Of a stretch of 64,000 bases of DNA, positions 7,761 through 15,929 are shown piece after piece. Numbering within the stretch: the first letter of the stretch is position 1; each line of letters begins with the position of its first letter. Below the pieces are notes generated by a model. The model saw only the letters and a list, made by a program, of their open reading frames with translations. It was not told the DNA's origin and ran no database searches. Made by a program: the position numbers and the translations under genes. The DNA lies in the NCBI RefSeq assembly GCF_900115675.1, contig NZ_FOXI01000003.1:124001-188000 (forward strand), read 5' to 3'. Origin of the DNA: Halolamina pelagica. GTDB lineage: Archaea > Halobacteriota > Halobacteria > Halobacteriales > Haloferacaceae.

Positions 7761-8369
7761 CTACAGTCCGATGTCGCTCGGCTGGTCTCCCGCAGTGAAG
7801 GTAATCGTCCCGTTGACGAAGTCTTCGCTGGCGTCCGCATCCGGCGTCACGAAGAAGCCGACGTTCTCCAGCGATTCACCCGGCTCAAGCACGGGGAGGT
7901 TCTTCGCAGCGGCGGTATCGAGGTTAGTGATACCGTCGTTGTCGGGGGTTCCGTAGTCGCCGGCAATATCACCCAACTGCGAGACATCGTCGTCTTCGTG
8001 GTAGAGTGCACCTTTCGCCGGTCCGAAGCTCTGTCGGTGGCCAACGATGACGGTGTTGGTTCCTTGGTTAGTGATCTTGAGCAGGTCGTCAAAGATCGTA
8101 GTCGAGTCTCGGTTCACACCGCCTCCAGAACCAGGACTGTCGGTATTGGTGAAGTCAAGCGTGACTGTGCCATTTCCGCCATCTTCGACGTAGTCGTCCG
8201 CGTTATCCCCGCTCATTGCCTCGATAGCGAGGAAGGCGTTCGAGTCGTCTGCTGTGTCAACTGTCAGGCCACGGTTCGCCTGCACACTCGTGAACGCGCC
8301 CGTACCAATGCCCGCTGCGCCAGCAGCGGTGAGCGATCCCAGACCAGCGATGAACTTTCGTCGATCCAT
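7761..8369 (-). CDS. DUF1102-type secreted protein, copy 4
   Basis: A 202-aa intact paralogue and promoter-proximal gene of the array. The signal segment MDRRKFIAGLGSLTAAG is nearly identical to copy 1, then GTGAFTSVQANRGLTVDTA and DDSNAFLAI. The middle block VNRDSTTIFDDLLKITNQG is conserved, and the C-terminal third has the pattern LEPGESLENVGFFV. The high identity of the first ~20 codons and the leader to copy 1, against strong divergence later, suggests gene conversion at the 5' end. The function is unknown; an exported beta-sandwich protein is the most that can be said. Confidence 0.8.
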   Translation of the reverse strand: MDRRKFIAGLGSLTAAGAAGIGTGAFTSVQANRGLTVDTADDSNAFLAIEAMSGDNADDYVEDGGNGTVTLDFTNTDSPGSGGGVNRDSTTIFDDLLKITNQGTNTVIVGHRQSFGPAKGALYHEDDDVSQLGDIAGDYGTPDNDGITNLDTAAAKNLPVLEPGESLENVGFFVTPDADASEDFVNGTITFTAGDQPSDIGL

Positions 8370-8465
8370 TGTCGTAGTACCTCGCGCCCCCGGTCTTCCG
8401 GGAACGCTTCATCTACCACATACCCCCCTTTGTAAGTAGTATTGAGGCGACTGACACGATTCAGA
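8312..8465 (-). repeat. Duplicated signal-peptide + leader + promoter block (copy B)
   Basis: Partner of 6055-6207. The leader hairpin is kept by different bases: CCCGG at 8389-8393 pairs with CCGGG at 8398-8402 (loop TCTT on the + strand). The other copy pairs CCCGA with TCGGG. The flanking 8466-8739 region, up to the acyl-CoA synthetase start, shows no gene I can support. Confidence 0.75.
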
Positions 8466-8739
8466 CCGAACCAGTAAGCGACCCGAAATGTCTCCGACCC
8501 GGCCTGAGAACCACCCACGAACCAACAGCCCCGGTCTGACACCGCCTCAAGCGGCTCTTGAGACGGCCGCCGAAACCGCTTCAGTCGGTCGTTTTCCCCG
8601 CTACCCCGCCGATCGAGAAACAACCTCGAACAACTGGCGCCACGTTGCCGAATCGGCATCGACGCTCGCCGGATCAACCCCGAGCAACACCCCCGACGTG
8701 TACGGAACTTTATGGTCGCTGCCGACGGATACCGGCGGT

Positions 8740-10713
8740 ATGGATATTCGCGAGGCCGAGCGGGGGTTCGACCACCCCGTGATCGACGACGACACGCTGC
8801 CGGCGATGTTCGAGGCCAGCGCCGAGCGTAACGCCGCGGAGGTGGCCCAGCGCTACAAGGGGGGGATCTACGACCGCTCGCTGGTCGCCGAGGGCGTGAT
8901 CCCCGAGGCGCCCGCGGGCGATTTCGCCGACCTGCGCTACGAGGAGACCCAAGCGATCGTCAGGAACCTCGCGGCCGGCTTCCGCGACCTCGGCGTCGAG
9001 GCCGGCGACCGCGTGGGGCTGTTCGCCGACACCCGGATGGAGTGGGCCCAGGCGGACTTCGGCGTGCTCGCGGCGGGCGGCGTCGTCAACACCGTCTACA
9101 GCGGCTCCTCGGAGCGCCAGACCGAGTACCTGCTGGGCGACGCCGGCGCCGACGGCGTCGTCGTCGAGAACGGCGACCTGCTGCACAAGGTGTTGAACGT
9201 CGAGGACGACCTCGACCTCTCCTTCGTCGTCGTGATCGACCAACCCGCCGACGGCAGCGGCGCCGCGGCGGCGATCCGGGACCGCGACGACGTGTTCACG
9301 CTGGGCCAGCTCCACGACCGCGGCGCCGAGGCGTTCGACGAGGATGCCTACGAGGGCTGGCTCGACGAGCGCGATCCCGACGACCTCGCGAGCCTCGTCT
9401 ACACCTCCGGCACCACCGGCCAGCCGAAGGGCGTGAAACTCACCCACCACAACTTCCGGTCGAACGTGAACCAGTGTTTCCGGCGGTTCGGCCCCCGGCC
9501 CGACCGCGATCCCGACATGCCGACGACCGACACCGACACCGTCGCACTCTCCTTCCTCCCGCTGGCGCACGTGTTCGAGCGGCTCTCCGGTCACTTCCTG
9601 ATGTTCGCGGCCGGGGCGACCATCGCTTACGCCGAGAGCCCGGACACGCTGCGGGAGGACTTCAAGCTCGTCGAGCCGACGACGTTCACGAGCGTGCCGC
9701 GCGTGTACGAGAAGCTCTACGCCGCGGTGCGCGAGCAGGCCAGCGAGTCGCCGCTCAAACAGCGGATCTTCGAGTGGGCCGTCGACGTGGCCCGCGAGTA
9801 CGAGCGGACCGACGACCCCGGCACGCTGCTCTCGCTGAAACACGACGTCGGCGACAAGCTCGTGTACTCGAGCGTCCGCGAGGCGCTCGGGGACAACGTC
9901 GACTTCTTCGTCTCCGGCGGCGGCAGCCTCTCGGAGGACCTCTGCCGGCTGTTCCACGGGATGGGGATTCCCATCCTCGAGGGGTACGGCCTCACGGAGA
10001 CGGCGCCGGTGCTGAGCGTCAATCCCATCGAGGACCCCAAGCCCGGCACGATCGGTCCGCCGGTCGTCGACGTGGAGACGGACCTCGACGAGTCCATCGG
10101 CGTGATGGGCGACGAGATCGAGGGCGAGACCGGCGAACTGCTCGTGCGCGGCCCAAACGTCACCGACGGCTACTGGGAGAAGCCCGACGAGACCGCCGAC
10201 GCGTTCGAGGAGGCGGAGGACGGCGGCGAGCCGTGGTTCCGGACCGGCGACGTGGTCGAGATCCGCCCCGACGGCTACATCGCGTTCCGCGAGCGGGCGA
10301 AACAGCTGCTGAAGCTCTCGACGGGAAAGATGGTGCCGCCGGGGCCCATCGAGGACGCCTTCGCCGACAACGAACTGATCGAGCAGGCGATGGTCGTCGG
10401 CGACGCCCGGAAGTTCGTCGGCGCGCTGATCGTCCCGGCGTTCGACGCGGTCCGGGCCTGGGGCGAGCGCGAGGGGCTCGACCTCCCCGCGGACGACGAC
10501 GAACTCTGCCACGACGACCGCGTGCGCGACCGGATCCAGGCGGAGGTCGAGGCGATCAACGAGAGCTTCGAGAGCCACGAGCAGATCAAGCAGTTCCGAC
10601 TCGTGCCCGAGGAGTTCACTCCCGAGAACGACCTGCTGACGCCGACGATGAAGAAGAAACGCCGGAAGATCCTGGATCGCTGGAGCGACGAGGTCGAAGA
10701 CCTCTACGAGTAA
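8740..10713 (+). CDS. Long-chain acyl-CoA synthetase (AMP-binding)
   Basis: A 657-aa ANL-superfamily ligase that activates fatty acid to acyl-AMP and then acyl-CoA. The P-loop-like motif YTSGTTGQPKG is at residues 221-231, GYGLTETAPV marks the adenylate-binding A5 region, and WFRTGDVVEIRPDGY the A8 hinge. The C-terminal domain ends in MKKKRRKIL with the conserved Lys region. Length and the inserted region fit the long-chain (FadD15/ACSL-like) group. The start is ATG 8740 (MDIREAERGF). A TTTATGG box about 27 bp upstream supports leaderless initiation there, and the upstream in-frame extension lacks coding character. Confidence 0.9.
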   Translation: MDIREAERGFDHPVIDDDTLPAMFEASAERNAAEVAQRYKGGIYDRSLVAEGVIPEAPAGDFADLRYEETQAIVRNLAAGFRDLGVEAGDRVGLFADTRMEWAQADFGVLAAGGVVNTVYSGSSERQTEYLLGDAGADGVVVENGDLLHKVLNVEDDLDLSFVVVIDQPADGSGAAAAIRDRDDVFTLGQLHDRGAEAFDEDAYEGWLDERDPDDLASLVYTSGTTGQPKGVKLTHHNFRSNVNQCFRRFGPRPDRDPDMPTTDTDTVALSFLPLAHVFERLSGHFLMFAAGATIAYAESPDTLREDFKLVEPTTFTSVPRVYEKLYAAVREQASESPLKQRIFEWAVDVAREYERTDDPGTLLSLKHDVGDKLVYSSVREALGDNVDFFVSGGGSLSEDLCRLFHGMGIPILEGYGLTETAPVLSVNPIEDPKPGTIGPPVVDVETDLDESIGVMGDEIEGETGELLVRGPNVTDGYWEKPDETADAFEEAEDGGEPWFRTGDVVEIRPDGYIAFRERAKQLLKLSTGKMVPPGPIEDAFADNELIEQAMVVGDARKFVGALIVPAFDAVRAWGEREGLDLPADDDELCHDDRVRDRIQAEVEAINESFESHEQIKQFRLVPEEFTPENDLLTPTMKKKRRKILDRWSDEVEDLYE

Positions 10714-10731
10714 TCGACCGCGGTAGCCACG

Positions 10732-10737
10732 TTTAAA
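10732..10737 (+). promoter_or_regulatory. TATA box TTTAAA before antiporter leader ORF
   Basis: A perfect TTTAAA lies 18 bp after the acyl-CoA synthetase stop. It is centred about 27 bp before the GTG at 10762, the spacing expected for a leaderless haloarchaeal transcript starting at that GTG. Confidence 0.6.
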
Positions 10738-10761
10738 CCGCACCCCCCGCTTCGTTCGAAC

Positions 10762-10800
10762 GTGAGGGCGAACAGCGTCGTCGAAGGCGGGGTGCCGTAG
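10762..10800 (+). CDS. 12-codon upstream ORF abutting antiporter start
   Basis: GTG at 10762 opens a 12-codon frame (V-R-A-N-S-V-V-E-G-G-V-P) whose TAG stop is immediately followed by the antiporter ATG (TAG|ATG). The TATA box at 10732 is placed for transcription starting at this GTG. If translated, the antiporter would start by termination-reinitiation. It could also simply be untranslated leader. Confidence 0.35.
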   Translation: MRANSVVEGGVP

Positions 10801-12678
10801 ATGGCCGGGAACGAGGCAGCCGTGCTGATCGCGGTCGTTGCGGGCGTCATCGGTATCGGCGTGATCGCACAGGTGCTCTCGGACCGCTTCCAGATCCCGA
10901 GCATCGTGTTCCTGATCGCGGCGGGCATCCTGCTCGGCCCGGAAGTGACCGGGCTGCTCAACCCCGAATCCTTCGGGACGCCGGCGCTGTCGGCCATCGT
11001 CGGGCTCTCGGTCGCGATCATCGTCTTCGAGGGCGCGTTCCACCTCCGGATCGACGAGATCCGGGAGGCGCCGAAGACCGCGTTCCGGCTGGTGACCGTC
11101 GGCGCCCTGATCGCGCTGGTGGGGACCGGGCTCGCCGTTCACTACCTGCTCGGCGTCGGCTGGCTCGTCTCGTTCCTCGTCGGTTCGCTGCTGATCGCGA
11201 CCGGGCCGACCGTTATCGCCCCCATCCTCGACGTGGTCCCGGTCCGGGACCGGGTCGGGATCGCGCTCGACACCGAGGGGATCGTCAACGACGTGACCGC
11301 CGCCATCACCGCGGTCGTGATCTTCGAGGTCATCACGACCGGGGCGTCGGGTCCGAGCGCGCTCGTCACGCTGTTCGCCGAGCGGCTCGGCTACGGGCTG
11401 CTGGTCGGCATCGCCGTCGCCGGACTGCTGTACTACGCGCTCCAGTACGTCGACCTCTCGCCCGGCAACGCGCCGCGGAACGCGCGCCTGCTCGTGCTCG
11501 CGGGGGCGCTCGTCGCCTACGCGGCCGCGAACTACCTCGCCAGCGAGGCCGGCGTCGCCGCCGTCGCCGTCGCGGGCATCCTCCTCGGCAACGCCGACGT
11601 GCCGTACGAGGACGAGATCGCGGCGTTCAAAGGCGACGTGACGCTGATCGTGCTCTCCTTCGTGTTCATCACGCTCGCCGCCCTGCTCAAGTTCTCGGCA
11701 CTGCTCGAACTCGGGGTGGCGGGGGTCGGCGTCGTGGTCGTCGTCGCGCTCGTCCTGCGGCCGCTACTGGTGTTCGTCTCCAGTGCGGGCGACCGTTTCA
11801 CCCAGGAGGAGAAGCTGTTCATGAGCTTCGTCGGCCCGCGCGGGATCATCCCCGCGTCCGTGGCGACGCTGTTCGCCATCGAACTGCGGAGCGATGCGGT
11901 CGGGATGCCGGCGGCCGCCGACGTGCTGGTCGGAACCGTCTTCCTGACCATCCTGCTGACAGTCGTGTTCGAGGCGGGGCTGGCCCGCCAGATCGCGGAG
12001 AAACTCAACGTCATACCCATGCGAGTCATCATCGTCGGGGGCGGGTCGGTCGGGCGCGAGCTCGCGACCCGCCTCGAAGACCGAGGCGAGAACGTCGTCA
12101 TCGTGGAGAAAGAACAGGAGCGGATCGAGGAGGCCCGAAACGCCGGGTTCGCCGTCCATCACGGCGACGGCTCCGACACCGAGGTACTCAAGTCCGCGGG
12201 CGCGGACAACGCCAAGATCATCGTCGCCGCGACCGGCGACGACGACGCGAACCTGCTGATCTCCCAGCTCTCCCAGTCGAAGTTCTCGCCGGATCGCGTG
12301 ATCGCCCGGACGAACAACCCCGAGAACGTCGACGCCTTCGAGGAGCTGGGGGTCCGCACCATCGCCCCCGCGATGGCCACCGCACAGGCCATGGACGACT
12401 ACATCGAGCGCCCGTCGATGGCGAGCTGGATGCAGGGGATCGGCGAGTCCGGCGACGTCCAGGAGATCGAGGTCACCGCCGACCCGCTGATCGGCCAGTC
12501 CATCAAGGAACTCGGCCCGCAACTCCCCGAGGGCTGCCTGATCGGGCTGGTCTCCCGGGAGGAGGAGACGTTCGTTCCCGAGGCCGACTTCACGCTCCAA
12601 CGGGGCGACCGCGTCACCTTCATCGGCCGGAAGGAGTCGGTCCGCGAGGCGATGAAGTGGGCCCACCCCGAGGAGTAG
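10801..12678 (+). CDS. Cation:proton antiporter with TrkA domains
   Basis: A 625-aa fusion. Residues 1-400 carry about 12 membrane helices of the CPA antiporter fold, with the acidic pair EGIVND (Asn163-Asp164) typical of CPA1/NhaP-type Na+(K+)/H+ exchangers. From Met407 a TrkA-N/RCK nucleotide-binding domain follows (VIIVGGGSVGREL, a GxGxxG-type fold, then E for ribose binding and HGDGSD). A TrkA-C domain from about 545 ends the protein. RCK domains usually gate transport by binding NAD(H), ATP or c-di-AMP; which ligand is unknown. Ion homeostasis is the expected role in a salt-in halophile. Confidence 0.88.
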   Translation: MAGNEAAVLIAVVAGVIGIGVIAQVLSDRFQIPSIVFLIAAGILLGPEVTGLLNPESFGTPALSAIVGLSVAIIVFEGAFHLRIDEIREAPKTAFRLVTVGALIALVGTGLAVHYLLGVGWLVSFLVGSLLIATGPTVIAPILDVVPVRDRVGIALDTEGIVNDVTAAITAVVIFEVITTGASGPSALVTLFAERLGYGLLVGIAVAGLLYYALQYVDLSPGNAPRNARLLVLAGALVAYAAANYLASEAGVAAVAVAGILLGNADVPYEDEIAAFKGDVTLIVLSFVFITLAALLKFSALLELGVAGVGVVVVVALVLRPLLVFVSSAGDRFTQEEKLFMSFVGPRGIIPASVATLFAIELRSDAVGMPAAADVLVGTVFLTILLTVVFEAGLARQIAEKLNVIPMRVIIVGGGSVGRELATRLEDRGENVVIVEKEQERIEEARNAGFAVHHGDGSDTEVLKSAGADNAKIIVAATGDDDANLLISQLSQSKFSPDRVIARTNNPENVDAFEELGVRTIAPAMATAQAMDDYIERPSMASWMQGIGESGDVQEIEVTADPLIGQSIKELGPQLPEGCLIGLVSREEETFVPEADFTLQRGDRVTFIGRKESVREAMKWAHPEE

Positions 12679-12742
12679 CGAGACGGCTCGCCGCCGCACC
12701 GGTGGCGCGACGTTTTTGTCCGCTGAACCACGACGTTCGGTG

Positions 12743-13135
12743 ATGGCGCTTTCCCGCCGTTCGTTCCTGCCCCTCCCGGTCGCCGTCGCACTCGCCGGCT
12801 GTACGTCGCTGACCAACGACGCGGTCGAGATGGCCATCGAGAACCGCAGCGGCGGCGCGCGCGACGTGACCGCGACGGCGACGCCGGTCGCCGAGTACGA
12901 CGCCGACGACCCGCCGGACCCGGACTTCGAGGGGACGGTCCCGCCCGGCTCCCGCCAGTTGGTGCCGGACGTGGCCCCCTCGCCCGAGGAGGGTGCGGAG
13001 CCCATCCCGACCCGGGTCCACGTCGTCACCGGCCCGTACGAGGCGATCGAGACCCTCGACGTGACCGGCACCGGGACCATCGACGTGCGGATCACCCGAA
13101 ACGGGCTGGAGATGTTCTTCGCGGGCCAGGACTGA
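12743..13135 (+). CDS. Putative Tat lipoprotein
   Basis: A 130-aa protein with MALSRRSFLPLPVAVALAGC. This carries a twin-arginine SRRSFL motif, a hydrophobic core and a lipobox LAGC with the lipidated Cys at about residue 20. This is the standard haloarchaeal Tat-lipoprotein signal. The mature part is small, acidic and probably beta-rich, with no recognised domain. ATG 12743 is preferred over an upstream in-frame ATG because it puts the RR motif in the correct place. It stands between the antiporter and serS; no functional link is evident. Confidence 0.7.
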   Translation: MALSRRSFLPLPVAVALAGCTSLTNDAVEMAIENRSGGARDVTATATPVAEYDADDPPDPDFEGTVPPGSRQLVPDVAPSPEEGAEPIPTRVHVVTGPYEAIETLDVTGTGTIDVRITRNGLEMFFAGQD

Positions 13136-13273
13136 CGGAGTTGGTTCGTGGCGTGCCCGTGATCGCTCCGGACTGGTCCAGCGGCAGCAACCCGGCACAC
13201 CCCCGGGAACGGCGACTGCAACCTCCTCCCACGGACCCGACACGGTTTTCCCGAATCACCGAGAAGCCCGCCC

Positions 13274-14647
13274 ATGATCAGCCGACAGACCCTCCGAGAG
13301 GAACCGGAGCGCGTCCGGGACGCGCTCGACGCGAAGGGCGTCGACGACGTGGACCTCGACGAGGTCCTCGAGATCTACGACGAGTGGCGCGACCTCAAGG
13401 CCGAGGGCGACGACCTCCGCCACGAGCGCAACGAGGTCAGCCGGAAGATCGGCGAACTCAAACGCGACGGGAAGGAGGAGGCGGCCGAGGAGGCCATCGA
13501 GCGCTCGAGCGAACTCAAGGAACGCCTCCAGGAGGTCGAGGAGCGCGCCGACGAACTCGAAGCCGACCTCGACGAGCGCATGATGCGGCTCCCGATGCTC
13601 CCCGACGACGACGTCCCGCGGGGCGCCGACGAGAGCGAGAACGTCGAGCGCCGACGCGAGGGATTCGACGACCTGCGTGACCTCCCCGACGAGGTGACGC
13701 CCCACTACGACCTCGGCGAGGAGCTCGACATCCTCGACTTCGAGCGCGGCGCGAAGGTCAGCGGCGGCGGCTACTACTTCGCAAAGGGCGAGGGCGCCCG
13801 CCTCGAGCACGCGCTGATCCAGTTCTTCCTCGAGACCCACCGCGAACAGGGGTACACCGACGTGTTCCCCCCGATCCCGGTGAACAGCCGGTCGATGGAG
13901 GGCACCGGCCAGTTCCCGAAGTTCACCGAGGACGCCTACCGGGTCGAGGGCAGCCACGACGAACCGTACGACGACGACGACCTGTGGCTGCTCCCGACCG
14001 CGGAAGTCCCCGTCACGAACCTCCACCGCGACGAGATCCTGCTCGACGACGACCTGCCGCTGAAGTACCAGGCGTACTCGCCGAACTTCCGGCAGGAGGC
14101 CGGCGAGCACGGCACCGAGACCCGGGGGATCGTCCGGGTCCACCAGTTCAACAAGGTCGAACTGGTCAACTTCGTCCGACCCGAGGAGAGCGAGGAGCGC
14201 TTCGAGGGGCTCGTCTCGGAGGCCGAGTCGGTGCTGCAGGCGCTGGGCCTGCCGTACCGCATCCTCGAGATGTGCACGGGCGATCTGGGCTTCACGCAGG
14301 CCAAGAAGTACGACATCGAGGTCTGGGCGCCCGGCGACGACATGGCGGAGGGCCCCGAGCAGGGCGGCCGGTGGCTCGAAGTCTCGTCGGTGTCGAACTT
14401 CCGGGAGTTCCAGGCCCGGCGTGCCGGGATCCAGTACCGCCCCGAGCAGCACGAGAGCGCCGAATACCTCCACACGCTCAACGGCTCGGGCGTCGCCGTC
14501 CCGCGGGTGGTGGTGGCGATCCTGGAGTACTACCAGAACGAGGACGGCACCGTCGACGTGCCCGAGGTGCTGCAGCCCTACATGGGCGGCCAGGAAGTCA
14601 TCGAAGGGCGGGAGCCGGTCGGTGAGAGCGCCGTCGGCGACGAGTAG
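13274..14647 (+). CDS. serS: Seryl-tRNA synthetase
   Basis: A 457-aa class II aminoacyl-tRNA synthetase charging tRNA-Ser. The N-terminal antiparallel coiled-coil arm (about residues 30-105, repeated charged E/R/K/L heptads) binds the long variable arm of tRNA-Ser. Motif 2 is FRQEAGEHGTETRG, and motif 3 is in the C-terminal part near NGSGVAVPR. This is the common (bacterial/eukaryal-like) SerRS, not the methanogen type. A stem-loop follows its stop codon directly. Confidence 0.97.
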   Translation: MISRQTLREEPERVRDALDAKGVDDVDLDEVLEIYDEWRDLKAEGDDLRHERNEVSRKIGELKRDGKEEAAEEAIERSSELKERLQEVEERADELEADLDERMMRLPMLPDDDVPRGADESENVERRREGFDDLRDLPDEVTPHYDLGEELDILDFERGAKVSGGGYYFAKGEGARLEHALIQFFLETHREQGYTDVFPPIPVNSRSMEGTGQFPKFTEDAYRVEGSHDEPYDDDDLWLLPTAEVPVTNLHRDEILLDDDLPLKYQAYSPNFRQEAGEHGTETRGIVRVHQFNKVELVNFVRPEESEERFEGLVSEAESVLQALGLPYRILEMCTGDLGFTQAKKYDIEVWAPGDDMAEGPEQGGRWLEVSSVSNFREFQARRAGIQYRPEQHESAEYLHTLNGSGVAVPRVVVAILEYYQNEDGTVDVPEVLQPYMGGQEVIEGREPVGESAVGDE

Positions 14648-14704
14648 CGAGGTGGGAAAACTCCGCGAGGGAGCTTGGCGACGGAGCGGAGGCAAACTAC
14701 CTCG
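14648..14704 (+). terminator. Nested stem-loop abutting serS stop
   Basis: The outer stem CGAGGT (14648-14653) pairs with ACCTCG (14699-14704), and the inner stem CTCCGC (14661-14666) pairs with GCGGAG (14686-14691). It starts at the base after the TAG. It could be a terminator or 3'-end processing structure. The rest of the gap to 14935 (about 230 bp) shows no gene or repeat that I can support. Confidence 0.45.
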
Positions 14705-14935
14705 AAGCGAGCGGTGAGCGGAGTGACCCGCGAGTGGCGGGGTACGCGTCTTACGGTCGTCTTACAGCGCCCGACCGCAGGTTACGGTGGTTCTCTGTCG
14801 AGACTCGCGATACGGGTCACGGCGCTCCGGTGGCCGTCGATGCTCTCGTGTTGAGGTCCCCTTCGTCGAGGCGCGGCGTCGGTTCGGTGTGGCGCCGCCG
14901 CTCATGCGCCGCGTTTCACTTCGTAGAGCCGCGGC

Positions 14936-15271
14936 TCATTTCGTAAACGTCCGCAGGTCCACGATCTCCCCCTCCGCGACGGTGAACAGATCCACGAACG
15001 CGAACAGCTCCTCGCCGTCGTCGGCGAACAGCCGGCCGTGGGCGGCGACCTCGTCGTCGTCGCCCTCCGGGCGGAACAGCGTGTCAACGGCGTGGACGGT
15101 GTCGGTTCGCGGTCGGTCCTCCACCATGAACTCGACGAACCGGTCGCGGCCCTCGATGGTCCGGTCGCCCCGGTCGTGGCGGAACTCGGGCGCGAGTACG
15201 GCCCCGAGGCCGTCGGCGTCCATCGCGTCGATGGCCTCGTAGTAGCGCTCGACCAGCTCGGTGTGGCTCAT
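14936..15271 (-). CDS. SnoaL/NTF2-like protein
   Basis: A 111-aa protein of the nuclear transport factor 2-like (SnoaL) cone fold. It begins [18 protein letters not shown], the helix-1 signature, followed by alternating strands ([40 protein letters not shown]). Members are small isomerases, cyclases or ligand-binding proteins. No catalytic Asp/His pair can be assigned with certainty. It is divergent from tsr3, with 69 bp of shared upstream region. Confidence 0.75.
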   Translation of the reverse strand: MSHTELVERYYEAIDAMDADGLGAVLAPEFRHDRGDRTIEGRDRFVEFMVEDRPRTDTVHAVDTLFRPEGDDDEVAAHGRLFADDGEELFAFVDLFTVAEGEIVDLRTFTK

Positions 15272-15340
15272 ACGCCACGTCGGGGGAGCGGCCCCAAGAA
15301 GGGTCGGGGAGCATTTGTCGCTCCGGCGCGCAGTTCGGGT

Positions 15341-15838
15341 GTGGACCTGCACGTCCGGTACGAGGGCGACGACGACCCCGAGAAGTGCACCGCCCGGAAG
15401 CTCGCGCGGTTCGACCTCGCGGAGCTCCACCGATCGGACCGCGCGACACCCTACGGAGTCGTGCTCAACCCCCACGCCGAACGTGCGCTCTCGCCCGCGG
15501 ACCGCGACGCCGCCGCGCACGCACTGGTCGCGCTCGACTGCTCCTGGGAGTCCGCCGGCGAGAAGCAGTTCACCATCGACGGCGACCACCGCGCGCTCCC
15601 CTACCTCGTCGCCGCCAACCCAGTGAACTTCGGGAAGCCGATGCAGTTGACGACCGTCGAGGCGTTCGCCGGCGCGCTGGTGATCCTGGGCGAGAAACCG
15701 CAGGCCGAGCAGATCCTCTCGAAGTTCACCTGGGGCGAGACGTTCCTCGAACTCAACGAGGAGCCGCTACGACGCTACAGCGAGTGCGAGGACTCCGGGG
15801 AGGTCGTGGCGATCCAGCAGGAGTATTTGGACCGATAA
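15341..15838 (+). CDS. tsr3: Tsr3-type rRNA aminocarboxypropyltransferase (DUF367)
   Basis: A 165-aa homologue of Tsr3, which transfers the 3-amino-3-carboxypropyl group of SAM to a modified uridine in small-subunit rRNA. The RLI-like N-terminal segment ([20 protein letters not shown]) and the central substrate region ([34 protein letters not shown]) are the conserved DUF367 blocks. The start is GTG 15341, just before the first conserved strand. An upstream in-frame stretch is antisense to the SnoaL gene and unlikely to be translated. Confidence 0.88.
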   Translation: MDLHVRYEGDDDPEKCTARKLARFDLAELHRSDRATPYGVVLNPHAERALSPADRDAAAHALVALDCSWESAGEKQFTIDGDHRALPYLVAANPVNFGKPMQLTTVEAFAGALVILGEKPQAEQILSKFTWGETFLELNEEPLRRYSECEDSGEVVAIQQEYLDR

Positions 15839-15929
15839 ACTCCATTCGACGATAGAGAACACCGTTTTCGTGCCCTCATGAGGGTAGCCCACCAGTCGAT
15901 TTACCTTCGGTGGCCCACTACCGGTAACT

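Noticed and set aside
8488-8739. N-terminal extension of the acyl-CoA synthetase
   Set aside because: Codon use unlike a haloarchaeal gene, and a TATA-like box lies inside it at the leaderless distance from 8740.
10801-12678. Splitting the antiporter and TrkA parts into two genes
   Set aside because: The frame is continuous, and membrane and RCK parts join as in known fusions.
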